From Candidatus Babelota bacterium (GTDB lineage Bacteria > JAGOBX01): 15,280 nucleotides of DNA. Below, in pieces: positions 1 to 7,624 of the stretch (the stretch's first letter is position 1; each line of letters begins with the position of its first letter). A model generated the notes under the pieces. The model worked only from the letters and a program-made list of their open reading frames with translations. It did no database searches and was not told the origin of the DNA. The position numbers and the translations under genes are program-made. The DNA is taken from positions 1 through 15,280 of the forward strand of contig JAGOBX010000027.1 in assembly GCA_017999075.1 (NCBI GenBank). Reading direction: 5' to 3'.

Positions 1-10
1 GGAGGTTAAA

Positions 11-754
11 ATGAGTATGAAATGCAGATTATTGTTTTTAATAGTATTTATTATTTTCTGCTGCGCTATAACCATTAGCGCCGATGATATCAGCGATATA
101 AAGGCCGATATTAAATATTTAAAGGACCAGATAGACTTTCAAAAAGCAATGACAGACGAATTGTTAAGCGCTCAGACAGACGCCGGAGACAAATCGACTT
201 TTAAAATGGCGGGGTTTATAGAATTTCGTTATGAAAATATGGATATAAAAAACGGAGAGTACACAACTGCTACTCCTAATGGTTCTGCAGTAGCGTATAA
301 ATTATGGAAAAGCCAGCTTCCAGGCCAGTTTTCAGTAAGAAATCTGAATTTGTATTTTGATTATTCTTATGGCCCGAAAGTGAGAGCATTGTTAGAAGTT
401 AAGCTTCTTCCGAACCCTACAGGTGACGATGAGTTTTTGTTAGATGCTCAGACTGTAACAAATGATGGAAACGGAAGTTTTATAAGTTTTGGATCAACAT
501 ATATCGAAAGAGCTTATTTAGATTATAAAATAAGTGATTTTTTTAAAATTCAATTCGGAAAATTTTTAACTCCGTTTGGAATATGGAATGTTGAACACGG
601 AGCTCCTATATTGCCTTCAATCAGAGTTCCTGCCACAATATCTTACGGATTTTTTCCAAACAATCAAATGGGTATAAATTTTCATGGGAATAAACTTCTT
701 GGCAGCTGGGAATTCGATTATAATTTATATGTATCGAACGGAAGAGCTGTTTAG
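11..754 (+). CDS. Outer-membrane porin, N-terminal part (gene interrupted by in-frame TAG)
   Basis: This is the first 247 residues of a beta-barrel outer-membrane porin. GGAGG at 1-5 sits five bases before the ATG, and a second in-frame ATG follows at 17. Residues 1-24 form a signal peptide (basic start, long hydrophobic core, cleavage likely after ISA). A short charged heptad-like helix follows at about residues 26-55, then alternating aromatic/polar strands typical of phosphate-selective (OprO/OprP-like) or similar porins. The frame stops at TAG 752-754, but the same frame continues without another stop to 1753. The sequence after it (GIENNENKGIGAG) reads as a normal barrel turn and strand. 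The two pieces therefore form one gene of about 580 codons. Whether the stop is a mutation, a sequence error or read through cannot be told here. The exact substrate is unknown; the phosphate link rests on the next gene only. Confidence 0.8.
   Translation: MSMKCRLLFLIVFIIFCCAITISADDISDIKADIKYLKDQIDFQKAMTDELLSAQTDAGDKSTFKMAGFIEFRYENMDIKNGEYTTATPNGSAVAYKLWKSQLPGQFSVRNLNLYFDYSYGPKVRALLEVKLLPNPTGDDEFLLDAQTVTNDGNGSFISFGSTYIERAYLDYKISDFFKIQFGKFLTPFGIWNVEHGAPILPSIRVPATISYGFFPNNQMGINFHGNKLLGSWEFDYNLYVSNGRAV
752..754 (+). other. In-frame amber codon splitting the porin gene
   Basis: TAG at codon 248 of the porin frame lies between the residues GRAV and GIENN. A single base change would restore CAG, GAG, AAG, TGG or another sense codon. 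No frame change is involved: 11 and 821 are in the same frame. There is no ribosome binding site for an efficient restart just downstream. Confidence 0.85.
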
Positions 755-820
755 GGCATTGAAAACAATGAAAATAAAGGAATCGGAGCAGGAATTAATT
801 TTAAAGCTCCAACAAAATTC

Positions 821-1753
821 TTGAAAAAACTTGTATTCGGCGCATCATATTATACAGGAAAAGAAGTTCTTGAAGCACAACAGAAATATTATGCGCAGTA
901 TTATAACACTGCAGGTGAAACAGAATTATTGACATTCTATGATTCTATACGTAATGCTGCAGATGAATATTCAGTAGCGTTTCATCTTGCAACAGGATAT
1001 AAAAAACTTGAATTGAACGCTGAATATATTTTAAATAAAATTGATTATGAAAACAATGTAGGTATTGACAATTTGAATTACAGATTGTTTTACAGACCTG
1101 ACAATGTTTCATTGATAGACGGAACAGCAACAACTTTAAAAACAAGTATAAACGCTACCTATGCAGGGATGAACACAGCTAATCCTAATTTAGGAGGCTT
1201 TACTGTTGCACAATTTTTAGGCATTAATGATGCAACAACATTAGCTGCTGCAAGCGCTTTAGTAACTGCTTCAGTTTTGGATGCAACTACAAAAGCTCAA
1301 CTGTTGGCAGGATTAGGTGCAGGTATGGCTACCGGAAAAACAACTTTCGGTCAATTGAGAGATTCAGTTACTCCTAAAGAAGCTACAAATTATATGGCTG
1401 CAACAGGTAATACAACAAAATATGGTTATGCTAGTCCATTGGCAACTTTAAAAGCTACACGTAAGGGTTATTATGTGATGGCAAGATATTTATTATCTTC
1501 AAAAGTATATCCTTATGTTTATTATGAAAGCGCAGATCCTGGCGATAACGACGTATTTCCGCCAGTTAAATTATGGGTTTTTGGAATAAATTATAAACCT
1601 GTTCCTGTTGTTACATTCAAAACAGAATACAGTATTCAGAAATTCAAAAAAGAAGGTATAACTACAGGATATACTGGTACAGCGGCCACAATCGCATCGA
1701 CGCGCTGCGAAGATTTTGATTATTTCCAGGTTTCAGTATCATACGCGTTTTAA
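821..1753 (+). pseudogene. Outer-membrane porin, C-terminal part (same frame, downstream of TAG)
   Basis: This is the rest of the porin interrupted at 752-754. In-frame homology-like sequence starts at 755; the TTG at 821 is only the first nominal start codon and has no Shine-Dalgarno, so independent translation is doubtful. The piece contains repeated amphipathic strands (for example AFHLATGYKKLELNAEY and KGYYVMARYLL). It ends FQVSVSYAF, a C-terminal strand with terminal Phe as expected for recognition by the Bam assembly machinery. Between about 1150 and 1455 there is an unusual stretch of about 100 residues rich in Ala, Thr and Gly that looks helical or loop-like rather than barrel-like; it may be a large extracellular loop. 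Without the N-terminal part this fragment has no signal peptide and could not reach the outer membrane. Confidence 0.7.
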
Positions 1754-1786
1754 TTTAAATTTTAAGGTAAAGGAGGTAGAATAGAT

Positions 1787-2257
1787 ATGATTAAGAAATT
1801 AGTTATAACGATGATAATAATCACAGCGTTTTGTTTTTCCGCGTTCAGCGAACCGAAACCTGACGATCTGGTATTCTTCGCAAATAAAGCGTCGGTAAAA
1901 CAAACCGATTTAAGTTTGAAAGAATTAGAACAAATTTATTTAAGTAAATTAACAGCGTGGCCTGATAAAAAAAGCGGGAGCATCACGCCTTTTAATATAG
2001 CTATGGATACTCCGGAACGCGATTCGCTTCAGAAAAGCGTTTTGAAGATGTCTTCTGAAGACGAAAAGAAATATTGGGTTCAGAAGAGAATAGAAGGTAA
2101 GGAAAACCCTCCTGAAAGTAAAAAATCCGCTGCAATGGTTCAGATGATGGTGTCAAAAATGAACGGAGCAGTAGGATATTGTTTTTATAAAGATATTCAG
2201 GCGAGCATAAAAGACGCTATAATAATTTTAAAGATTGACGGAAAAGAAGGATTATAG
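1787..2257 (+). CDS. Small periplasmic phosphate-binding-protein-like (PstS-fold) protein
   Basis: This is a 156-residue secreted protein. AGGAGG at 1771-1776 lies ten bases before the ATG. Residues 1-21 are a signal peptide with likely cleavage after AFS. The mature part resembles the single-lobe PBP-like family often labelled phosphate ABC transporter substrate-binding protein. Seen here are VFFANKASVKQTDLSLKELE, then IYLSKLTAWPDKKSG with the family's F/YLGK-x-x-W core, a WVQKRIEGKENPPES segment matching the usual W-x-x-x-x-F-x-G-x-x-x-P-P motif, and MNGAVGYCFYKD matching the terminal GAIGY motif. Full-length PstS is about twice as long, so this may bind a ligand and signal rather than feed an ABC transporter; no pstC, pstA or pstB is present. 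It follows the porin by 33 bases and precedes a chemoreceptor, suggesting a joint role in nutrient capture or sensing (inference). The stop is TAG, with a TAA five codons later. Confidence 0.75.
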   Translation: MIKKLVITMIIITAFCFSAFSEPKPDDLVFFANKASVKQTDLSLKELEQIYLSKLTAWPDKKSGSITPFNIAMDTPERDSLQKSVLKMSSEDEKKYWVQKRIEGKENPPESKKSAAMVQMMVSKMNGAVGYCFYKDIQASIKDAIIILKIDGKEGL

Positions 2258-2263
2258 TATAAT

Positions 2264-2309
2264 ATATTTTAATGTGTGGCCGGAATATTCCGGTTACACG
2301 TTAAAATAT
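2264..2309 (+). terminator. Long near-perfect palindrome after the binding-protein gene (possible terminator)
   Basis: A 14-bp perfect palindrome CCGGAATATTCCGG (2280-2293) is extended outward by pairing, including a few G-U wobbles, to give arms of about 23 bases (2264-2309). It starts just past the stop at 2257. The outer arms are A+T-rich and a run of T is only weak (ATTTATTATTT), so it may be an atypical terminator, an mRNA-stabilising hairpin or a protein-binding palindrome. Confidence 0.5.
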
Positions 2310-2310
2310 T

Positions 2311-2356
2311 TATTATTTGCCGGAAGTCAAAAGAACTGGATTTCCGGCATATAATA
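2311..2356 (+). repeat. Second hairpin sharing the CCGGAA/TTCCGG core
   Basis: TGCCGGAAGTC (2318-2328) pairs with GGATTTCCGGCA (stem ending 2339-2349) to make an 11-bp stem, including one G-U wobble, with a ten-base loop. After one mismatch, six more A-T pairs extend it to 2311 and 2356. It directly abuts the hairpin at 2264-2309 and uses the same CCGGAA and TTCCGG halves. The two together occupy most of the gap before the chemoreceptor gene. Confidence 0.5.
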
Positions 2357-2456
2357 TATATAATTATGAATAACCTTAAAAAAATGATTTTGATAATCAT
2401 AAATCAGTAATCAATAATTTGGGTTGAGAAAAATTATTTGTAAGGATGGTTGCATT

Positions 2457-5018
2457 ATGTCGTTGACAATTAAAAAACGGCTTGTAATATATTTTTTACT
2501 TACCGCATTAATTCCTTTAATAGCAATATTCTGGATAGGTATAAGCACATTTCAGAGTTCAAAAGAAAAAGATATTGTTCAAAATTATGCGAATGTAGAA
2601 AAAACATTTATTGATAATATTGAGAAATCATTGTTTGAACGGATGAAAAATATAAAATTGTGGTCGAAATTTCCTGTTATGGAAGAAGTTATTGCAATGG
2701 ATTTGGATGGGAACATTTCAAAATTTATAACCCAATTTAAAAAAGACGACATATATTTTCTTGATATGGTTGTTACTGATATGAGCGGTAAAGTTGTGGC
2801 AAGTTCAAACGGGAAATATATAAACCAATCTCTTGCGGATGAACCTGGTTTTGCCGAATCTGTTAAATCAGGTTTTATTGTTCAGGATATGAGATTCAGT
2901 AAGTTTTTTAGTTCAAATGTTATTCTTATGTTTAATCCAATAACCTCCTCAAAAAATATTTCTGAAAAATATGGAATGCTTGTAGCTGCATTTGACTGTA
3001 ATACTTTAATTTTTGAACAAAACGACAAATTGAATTTGACAGGGAATCAAAGTAATGGCCAAAGCGATAAGGCATTTGTTCAATTGTTTAACTCTGAAAA
3101 TTTTATAATATCATCTCCAGGATTTTTCAGGGGGAAAGATATTATTTTAAAAAATAAAAATGATGTTCCTGAAGTGGCTGAAAGATTAAAAACAGAAAAT
3201 TCAGGATTAATGATGAGTAAAAATAAAATAATAGTTTATACAAAATCAGATGGGCATAAAGCAGGTAATGATGAATTACAGTCGTTAAACTGGTATGCAG
3301 TAGCTGAAATAGATAAATCTTTGGCGTTTGCCGATATAAACAATATGAAAATATTGATGATAATATTTTTAATTGTAATATCATTGGTTGTATTTTTAAT
3401 TTCATATTATGTATCTTCAAAAATTACTAAACCTATAATTAAAATAACAGATATGGGGAATAAACTTGCGAAAGGAGATTTAAACATTGATTCAAGTTCG
3501 ATTCAGTGGAAAAACGATGATGAATTAGGACAATTGTCTACAGCATTCAGCAACATTGTCAGCAGCCAGAAAAAACTTGTAGAACAGGCAAACTGCATAA
3601 GCAGCGATGATTTAACAAATAAAATTCTTGATACCAAAATAGAAGGAGATCTTGGAGAAGCGTTCAGTAAAATGACATTAAAATTAAGGGGATTAGCTGA
3701 TCAGGCCCGTATAATAGCCAATGATGATTTATATAACAATCTTCTTACCACAGACGGAACAGGTACATTAAGTAAAGCGTTTGCTGATGTTGTAATTAAT
3801 TTGAGAGGACTAACCGATCAGGCTCAATTAATAGCAAATGATAAATTAAATAATGAGGCTTTGTCAATTAAAGGAGAAGGCACTTTGAGCAGGGCATTTG
3901 CTGAAATGACTATAAATCTTAGAAAATTTGCTGAGCTTGCGAAACTTATATCAGACGGTAAATTAAGCAGCGACAAACTTCAGGTTGAAGATAAAGGCGT
4001 ATTAAGCAATGCATTTTATGAAATGATTCTGAGTTTGAAGAAACTTTCTGAACAGGCAGGAGCCATAGCCCGCGGAGAATTGAATCACCCTGTTCTTTCA
4101 GAATCCGTAAAAGGGGAACTTGGAGATAATTTTAGAATAATGACAAATAATCTGCGTAAATTGATATCGAACCTTGAAAATATAATAATGGAAGTGAAAA
4201 ATGTTGCAGGAGTTATTGACAATGTGACTGTTGCGGTAAATACAACTTCAAATGATTTTATAAACCAGAGTAAGGATCAGGCTTTATTGACTAATGATAC
4301 GGATACTGCATTGACTCAATTTTCATCTTCAGTTCAGGAAATTGCATTGAACTGCGATAAGAGTAAGCAGATTTCAAAAAATACTATTGAAGCTATAAAA
4401 TCAGGAATGCAGATAATGAGTCAGGTTACACAGGAAATGGAAAATATAAATGAAAGCATTAAGCTAACATCACATAAACTTGACGAATTGAATGACAGCA
4501 GCAGAAAAATAAGCAATATTGTAGATATAATTACAGGAATTAGCGAAAAAACTTCTTTGCTTGCTTTGAATGCTGCAATAGAAGCTGCGAGAGCTGGCGA
4601 ATCAGGCCGCGGGTTTGCGGTTGTTGCTGATGAAGTAAATAAACTTGCGGAACAAACAAACAAATCTGTAAAAGAGATTTCTTTGCTTGTTGATACTATA
4701 AAAGTTCAGACAACCATGTCTGTTGAATCGATGAACAACGGAAGAACTTTGATTACAAATGGAGTTCAGCTTGTAGATAAGGCATCTTCAGCATTCAGCA
4801 ATATTCACGAATCTATTGAAGAAACTAATACTTCGATCATTGAAATTTCCGATGCAGTAAAAGAACAGACAAATGTTATAGACAGTATAGTAAGAACTAC
4901 GGACAAACTTAAAAATATTTCAAAACAGGTTATGGAGAAAAGCCAGGAACTGCGGACAAAAGGCGAAACGCTTAACGATAATTCTAAGAAACTGCAGGTT
5001 TTGCTTAAAAGTAATTGA
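2457..5018 (+). CDS. Methyl-accepting chemotaxis protein with five 39-residue HAMP-like repeats
   Basis: This 853-residue membrane chemoreceptor relays a periplasmic signal to CheW/CheA. I chose ATG 2457 (MSLTIKKR) with AAGGA at 2442-2446 ten bases upstream; a TTG at 2424 would add 11 unlikely residues. In order: membrane segment at about 9-29; a periplasmic region of about 265 residues consistent with a double-Cache sensor; a second membrane segment at about 297-319; a HAMP domain at about 318-370 ([14 protein letters not shown], then [10 protein letters not shown]); and five repeats of exactly 39 residues at 374-568 (3576-4160). Each repeat follows L-x-x-Q/L-A-x-x-I-x, then L-S/G-x-A/N-F and ends L-R/K-K/G. 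The coiled-coil signalling domain has the conserved tip [20 protein letters not shown] and [11 protein letters not shown] near residue 700. No C-terminal CheR/CheB pentapeptide is seen. The ligand is unknown; the neighbouring binding protein and porin are candidates for partners. Confidence 0.93.
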   Translation: MSLTIKKRLVIYFLLTALIPLIAIFWIGISTFQSSKEKDIVQNYANVEKTFIDNIEKSLFERMKNIKLWSKFPVMEEVIAMDLDGNISKFITQFKKDDIYFLDMVVTDMSGKVVASSNGKYINQSLADEPGFAESVKSGFIVQDMRFSKFFSSNVILMFNPITSSKNISEKYGMLVAAFDCNTLIFEQNDKLNLTGNQSNGQSDKAFVQLFNSENFIISSPGFFRGKDIILKNKNDVPEVAERLKTENSGLMMSKNKIIVYTKSDGHKAGNDELQSLNWYAVAEIDKSLAFADINNMKILMIIFLIVISLVVFLISYYVSSKITKPIIKITDMGNKLAKGDLNIDSSSIQWKNDDELGQLSTAFSNIVSSQKKLVEQANCISSDDLTNKILDTKIEGDLGEAFSKMTLKLRGLADQARIIANDDLYNNLLTTDGTGTLSKAFADVVINLRGLTDQAQLIANDKLNNEALSIKGEGTLSRAFAEMTINLRKFAELAKLISDGKLSSDKLQVEDKGVLSNAFYEMILSLKKLSEQAGAIARGELNHPVLSESVKGELGDNFRIMTNNLRKLISNLENIIMEVKNVAGVIDNVTVAVNTTSNDFINQSKDQALLTNDTDTALTQFSSSVQEIALNCDKSKQISKNTIEAIKSGMQIMSQVTQEMENINESIKLTSHKLDELNDSSRKISNIVDIITGISEKTSLLALNAAIEAARAGESGRGFAVVADEVNKLAEQTNKSVKEISLLVDTIKVQTTMSVESMNNGRTLITNGVQLVDKASSAFSNIHESIEETNTSIIEISDAVKEQTNVIDSIVRTTDKLKNISKQVMEKSQELRTKGETLNDNSKKLQVLLKSN
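3576..4160 (+). repeat. Five tandem 117-bp (39-residue) coding repeats in the chemoreceptor
   Basis: The units are 3576-3692, 3693-3809, 3810-3926, 3927-4043 and 4044-4160, all exactly 39 codons with no gaps. The pattern is a helix half (L-x-x-Q-A-x-x-I-A), a connector with an internal Leu, then G-x-L-S-x-A-F-x-x-M-x-x-x-L-R. The second and third units are closest (shared DQA-x-x-IAND and GTLS-x-AFA). The DNA has diverged much more than the protein pattern, so the array is old rather than a recent duplication. Canonical HAMP units are about 50 residues, so here the AS2 helix of one unit appears to run straight into AS1 of the next. Confidence 0.85.
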
Positions 5019-5719
5019 GAATAAATTTCCTTTTTGAAAAACTTGAAAAAAAATATAAATGGAGGGGTTGGTGGCCGTCAACCCCTGAAGGGAAAAAAAC
5101 TCCGGAATATCACAAATCAAAAAAATATAAATATACAGATAACGAAAAATTTGAAATTGCAGTCGGAGCGATATTAACTCAAAATACGGCCTGGACTAAT
5201 GTAATAAAAGCTTTGGAAAATTTGAATTTTTTAGGCGTTAATTTGCCTGAAAAATTATTGAAAACAGAAGAAGATTTGTTGCTTAATGCAATAAAACCAT
5301 CAGGATATTATAATCAAAAATTAAAAAAAATAAAATGTTTATCTGAATTTTTTATTAAAAACAGTTTTAAAACTTTGAATAAAAAAAATGCCGCAGATTT
5401 ACGTTTTATGTTTCTGAATATATGGGGAATAGGCAGAGAAACTGCGGATAGTATTATACTGTATGTTTTTAACAAACCGATTTTTGTAATAGATGCATAT
5501 ACCAGAAGAGTATTAAAACGAAATGGAATAATAGAAGGTAATGAAGATTATGATGAAATCAGAGAATTGGTTGAAAATAATATTCCTCATAATGTGAATA
5601 AATATAAAAATTACCATGCTGTTATAATTGAGTTATGCAAACAATATTGTAAAACTAATCCTGACTGTAAAAATTGCATATTAAATGAATATTGTATTAA
5701 AAATATAAAAAAAATATAA
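5015..5719 (+). CDS. HhH-GPD DNA glycosylase (endonuclease III superfamily, iron-sulfur type)
   Basis: This is a 234-residue base-excision-repair glycosylase. The start is TTG 5015, overlapping the chemoreceptor stop as TTGA, so translation is probably coupled; there is no strong Shine-Dalgarno. [17 protein letters not shown] at about residues 48-64 is the typical N-terminal helix of the family. The helix-hairpin-helix is [12 protein letters not shown], and the catalytic aspartate is D160 in VIDAYTRR. Endonuclease III has Lys 18 residues before this Asp; here that position is E142. Loss of the Lys predicts a monofunctional glycosylase without strong lyase activity. Glu here also resembles, from memory, the MagIII 3-methyladenine glycosylases. 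Cysteines C212, C218, C221 and C227 (C-x5-C-x2-C-x5-C) fit the C-terminal [4Fe-4S] loop. The substrate base is not determined. A terminator overlaps its stop codon. Confidence 0.85.
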   Translation: MRINFLFEKLEKKYKWRGWWPSTPEGKKTPEYHKSKKYKYTDNEKFEIAVGAILTQNTAWTNVIKALENLNFLGVNLPEKLLKTEEDLLLNAIKPSGYYNQKLKKIKCLSEFFIKNSFKTLNKKNAADLRFMFLNIWGIGRETADSIILYVFNKPIFVIDAYTRRVLKRNGIIEGNEDYDEIRELVENNIPHNVNKYKNYHAVIIELCKQYCKTNPDCKNCILNEYCIKNIKKI

Positions 5720-5740
5720 AAATTGCTTGCAATTTTTTTT
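5718..5740 (+). terminator. Intrinsic terminator after the glycosylase gene
   Basis: AAAAATTG (5718-5725) pairs with CAATTTTT (5730-5737) around a CTTG loop and is followed by an unbroken T run to 5740. It overlaps the TAA stop at 5717-5719. It closes the porin-to-glycosylase transcription block. Confidence 0.7.
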
Positions 5741-5742
5741 AC

Positions 5743-5771
5743 TTTAACTAAAATAGATTAATTACTAAAAT
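5743..5771 (+). promoter_or_regulatory. Candidate promoter for the pilus motor cluster
   Basis: TTTAAC (5743-5748) is spaced 17 bases from TAAAAT (5766-5771), directly after the terminator and 26 bases before the pilB start. The -10 matches five of six consensus bases and the -35 only three, and chance matches are common in such A+T-rich DNA. Confidence 0.3.
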
Positions 5772-5797
5772 AAGATAAAAAAAGGACCTTGTCTTTC

Positions 5798-7579
5798 ATG
5801 GATCAATCCAGTGAAATAATAAATGTTTTACTAAGTTATGAAGTAATTAACCAAGAGCAATTGGATAGCGCAGCTGCAAAGATTGAAGAGGTTGCGGCTA
5901 AACAACAGGAACAAAATCAGGGTTTAGAAACAAGAGATCAAACTGTTTCCAGACTAAGTGTAGAAGAAGCTTTAGTTCAATTGAATTTTATAACATGGGA
6001 ACATGTAGCAGCAGCTTTATCTCAAATCTCAGGAATACCATATGTTAAACTTGAAAGTTATGAATTAAATGAAGAATTAGTGACTAAAATTCCTGAGAAA
6101 TTAGCAAAACGTCATAATCTTATAGCCATTCAGCAGGATGAAGATAAATTAGTAGTAGCTATAACCAACCCGAATAATATTGCTGCGCTTGATGATATAA
6201 GTTTGATGCTTGGATTTTATGTTGAAGCTGTAATAGCGCCTAGAGATGAAATACAATCTGCGATAGATCGTTTTTATGCAAATAAAGAAGAAGATTTTTC
6301 AAATGTATTATCATCATTAACTGAAGATGATGTAGATATGGTGGATAGCAATCTAGGCTCTTCGAATTCTGTAGATAATCCGAAAGTTGATACAAAAGCT
6401 GTTCAATGGGTTAAAATGGTTATTATGAAAGCTCTAAAAGACAGAGCGAGTGATATACATCTTGAGCCATTTCAAAAAAGTTTTAGGGTACGTCAGAGAA
6501 TTGACGGTGTTTTGTTGCCTGTTACTCCACCCCCTTTAAATTTGAAAAACAGTATAGTTTCACGTATAAAAGTAATGGCAGAATTAAATATAGCAGATAC
6601 AAGACTTCCTCAAGACGGAAGTATACGTTTGAAACTTCCAGGGAAAAATATAGATTTACGCGTAGCATGTCTACCTACAGTTAACGGTGAAGCCGTGGTT
6701 TTAAGAGTACTTGACAAATCTTCTGTTTTATTAAGTATGAGTGATTTAGGATTATCAGAACATATAGAAAAAGCATATAGAAAATCTCTGAATATGGCTA
6801 ATGGAATAATAATGATTACCGGACCTACAGGATGCGGCAAGACAACAACATTATATGCCGGGATGATAGAAATAAATGAACTTGAAAGTAAAGTTATAAC
6901 AGTTGAAGACCCTGTTGAATACGAAATTTATGGGATGATGCAGTGTCAGGTTAATGAAAAAGTAGGGATGACATTCGGCAGCGCCTTGCGTTCAATATTG
7001 AGGCAGGACCCGGACATAATACTTATTGGAGAAATGCGCGACCCTGAAACCGCAGGTATTGCTATAGAATCAGCACTGACAGGACATTTGGTTTTAAGCA
7101 CTACTCATACTAATGAAGCGGCTGGAACAATTACCCGATTAATAGATATGGGCTGCGAGCCTTTTTTAATAAGTTCTACTGTTCAAACTGTAATAGGGCA
7201 AAGATTGGTTAGAACAATATGTCCTAATTGCAGAGAAGAATACAAACCAGATCCTAAGTTATTTTTAAAATTAGGAAAACGGCCGGAAGAATATGGAAAT
7301 GTACAGTTTTTTCACGGTCGCGGTTGTGAACAATGTGTTAAAACCGGATATTTTGGAAGGGTGGGTATTTTTGAAGTATTTGAAATGAGAGAAGCGTTAA
7401 TAGAACTGATAGTTAAAAAAGCTCCTGCAAATATTCTCCACGCGAAATCTTTGGAACTTGGTATGGTACCGATGCGGGAAGACGGATGGCTAAAAGCTGT
7501 TGCCGGAAAAACAACACTTGAAGAAGTTACGAGAGTTGCTCCTATAGAACCAGGGGTATCATTGCTTGATGAAATATAA
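5798..7579 (+). CDS. pilB: Type IV pilus extension ATPase PilB (first of two paralogs)
   Basis: This 593-residue GspE/PilB-family hexameric ATPase powers pilus assembly at the inner membrane. AAGGA at 5782-5786 is 11 bases before ATG 5798 but only two before the TTG at 5789, so I chose the ATG. Residues 1 to about 160 form an MshEN/T2SSE-type N-terminal region. Its paired c-di-GMP motif is degenerate: the hydrophobic skeleton remains but the RLG signature is mostly absent (a partial RLS is present), and a Gln/Glu-rich spacer separates the halves. The ATPase core has Walker A GPTGCGKT at 342-349, with Cys where Ser is usual, the Asp box TVEDPVE, RQDPD, Walker B IILIGEMRD with E412, and a His box TGHLVLSTTHTN. 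A zinc module has C475/C478 and C510/C513. It leads a pilB-pilB-pilT-pilC cluster; the second pilB starts 45 bases downstream. Confidence 0.93.
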   Translation: MDQSSEIINVLLSYEVINQEQLDSAAAKIEEVAAKQQEQNQGLETRDQTVSRLSVEEALVQLNFITWEHVAAALSQISGIPYVKLESYELNEELVTKIPEKLAKRHNLIAIQQDEDKLVVAITNPNNIAALDDISLMLGFYVEAVIAPRDEIQSAIDRFYANKEEDFSNVLSSLTEDDVDMVDSNLGSSNSVDNPKVDTKAVQWVKMVIMKALKDRASDIHLEPFQKSFRVRQRIDGVLLPVTPPPLNLKNSIVSRIKVMAELNIADTRLPQDGSIRLKLPGKNIDLRVACLPTVNGEAVVLRVLDKSSVLLSMSDLGLSEHIEKAYRKSLNMANGIIMITGPTGCGKTTTLYAGMIEINELESKVITVEDPVEYEIYGMMQCQVNEKVGMTFGSALRSILRQDPDIILIGEMRDPETAGIAIESALTGHLVLSTTHTNEAAGTITRLIDMGCEPFLISSTVQTVIGQRLVRTICPNCREEYKPDPKLFLKLGKRPEEYGNVQFFHGRGCEQCVKTGYFGRVGIFEVFEMREALIELIVKKAPANILHAKSLELGMVPMREDGWLKAVAGKTTLEEVTRVAPIEPGVSLLDEI

Positions 7580-7624
7580 ATTTTGCATAAAAAAGTGAAA
7601 TTTATTTTTAAAGGTGTAAAGTAG

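Noticed and set aside
752-754. Pyrrolysine or other programmed recoding of TAG as a firm call
   Set aside because: One TAG in a porin, with no recoding element or supporting tRNA gene in the window, is not enough; mutation or error is simpler.
2258-2456. Possible riboswitch upstream of the chemoreceptor, such as a c-di-GMP type
   Set aside because: The two hairpins do not show the conserved bases of any riboswitch class I know; only paired stems are visible.
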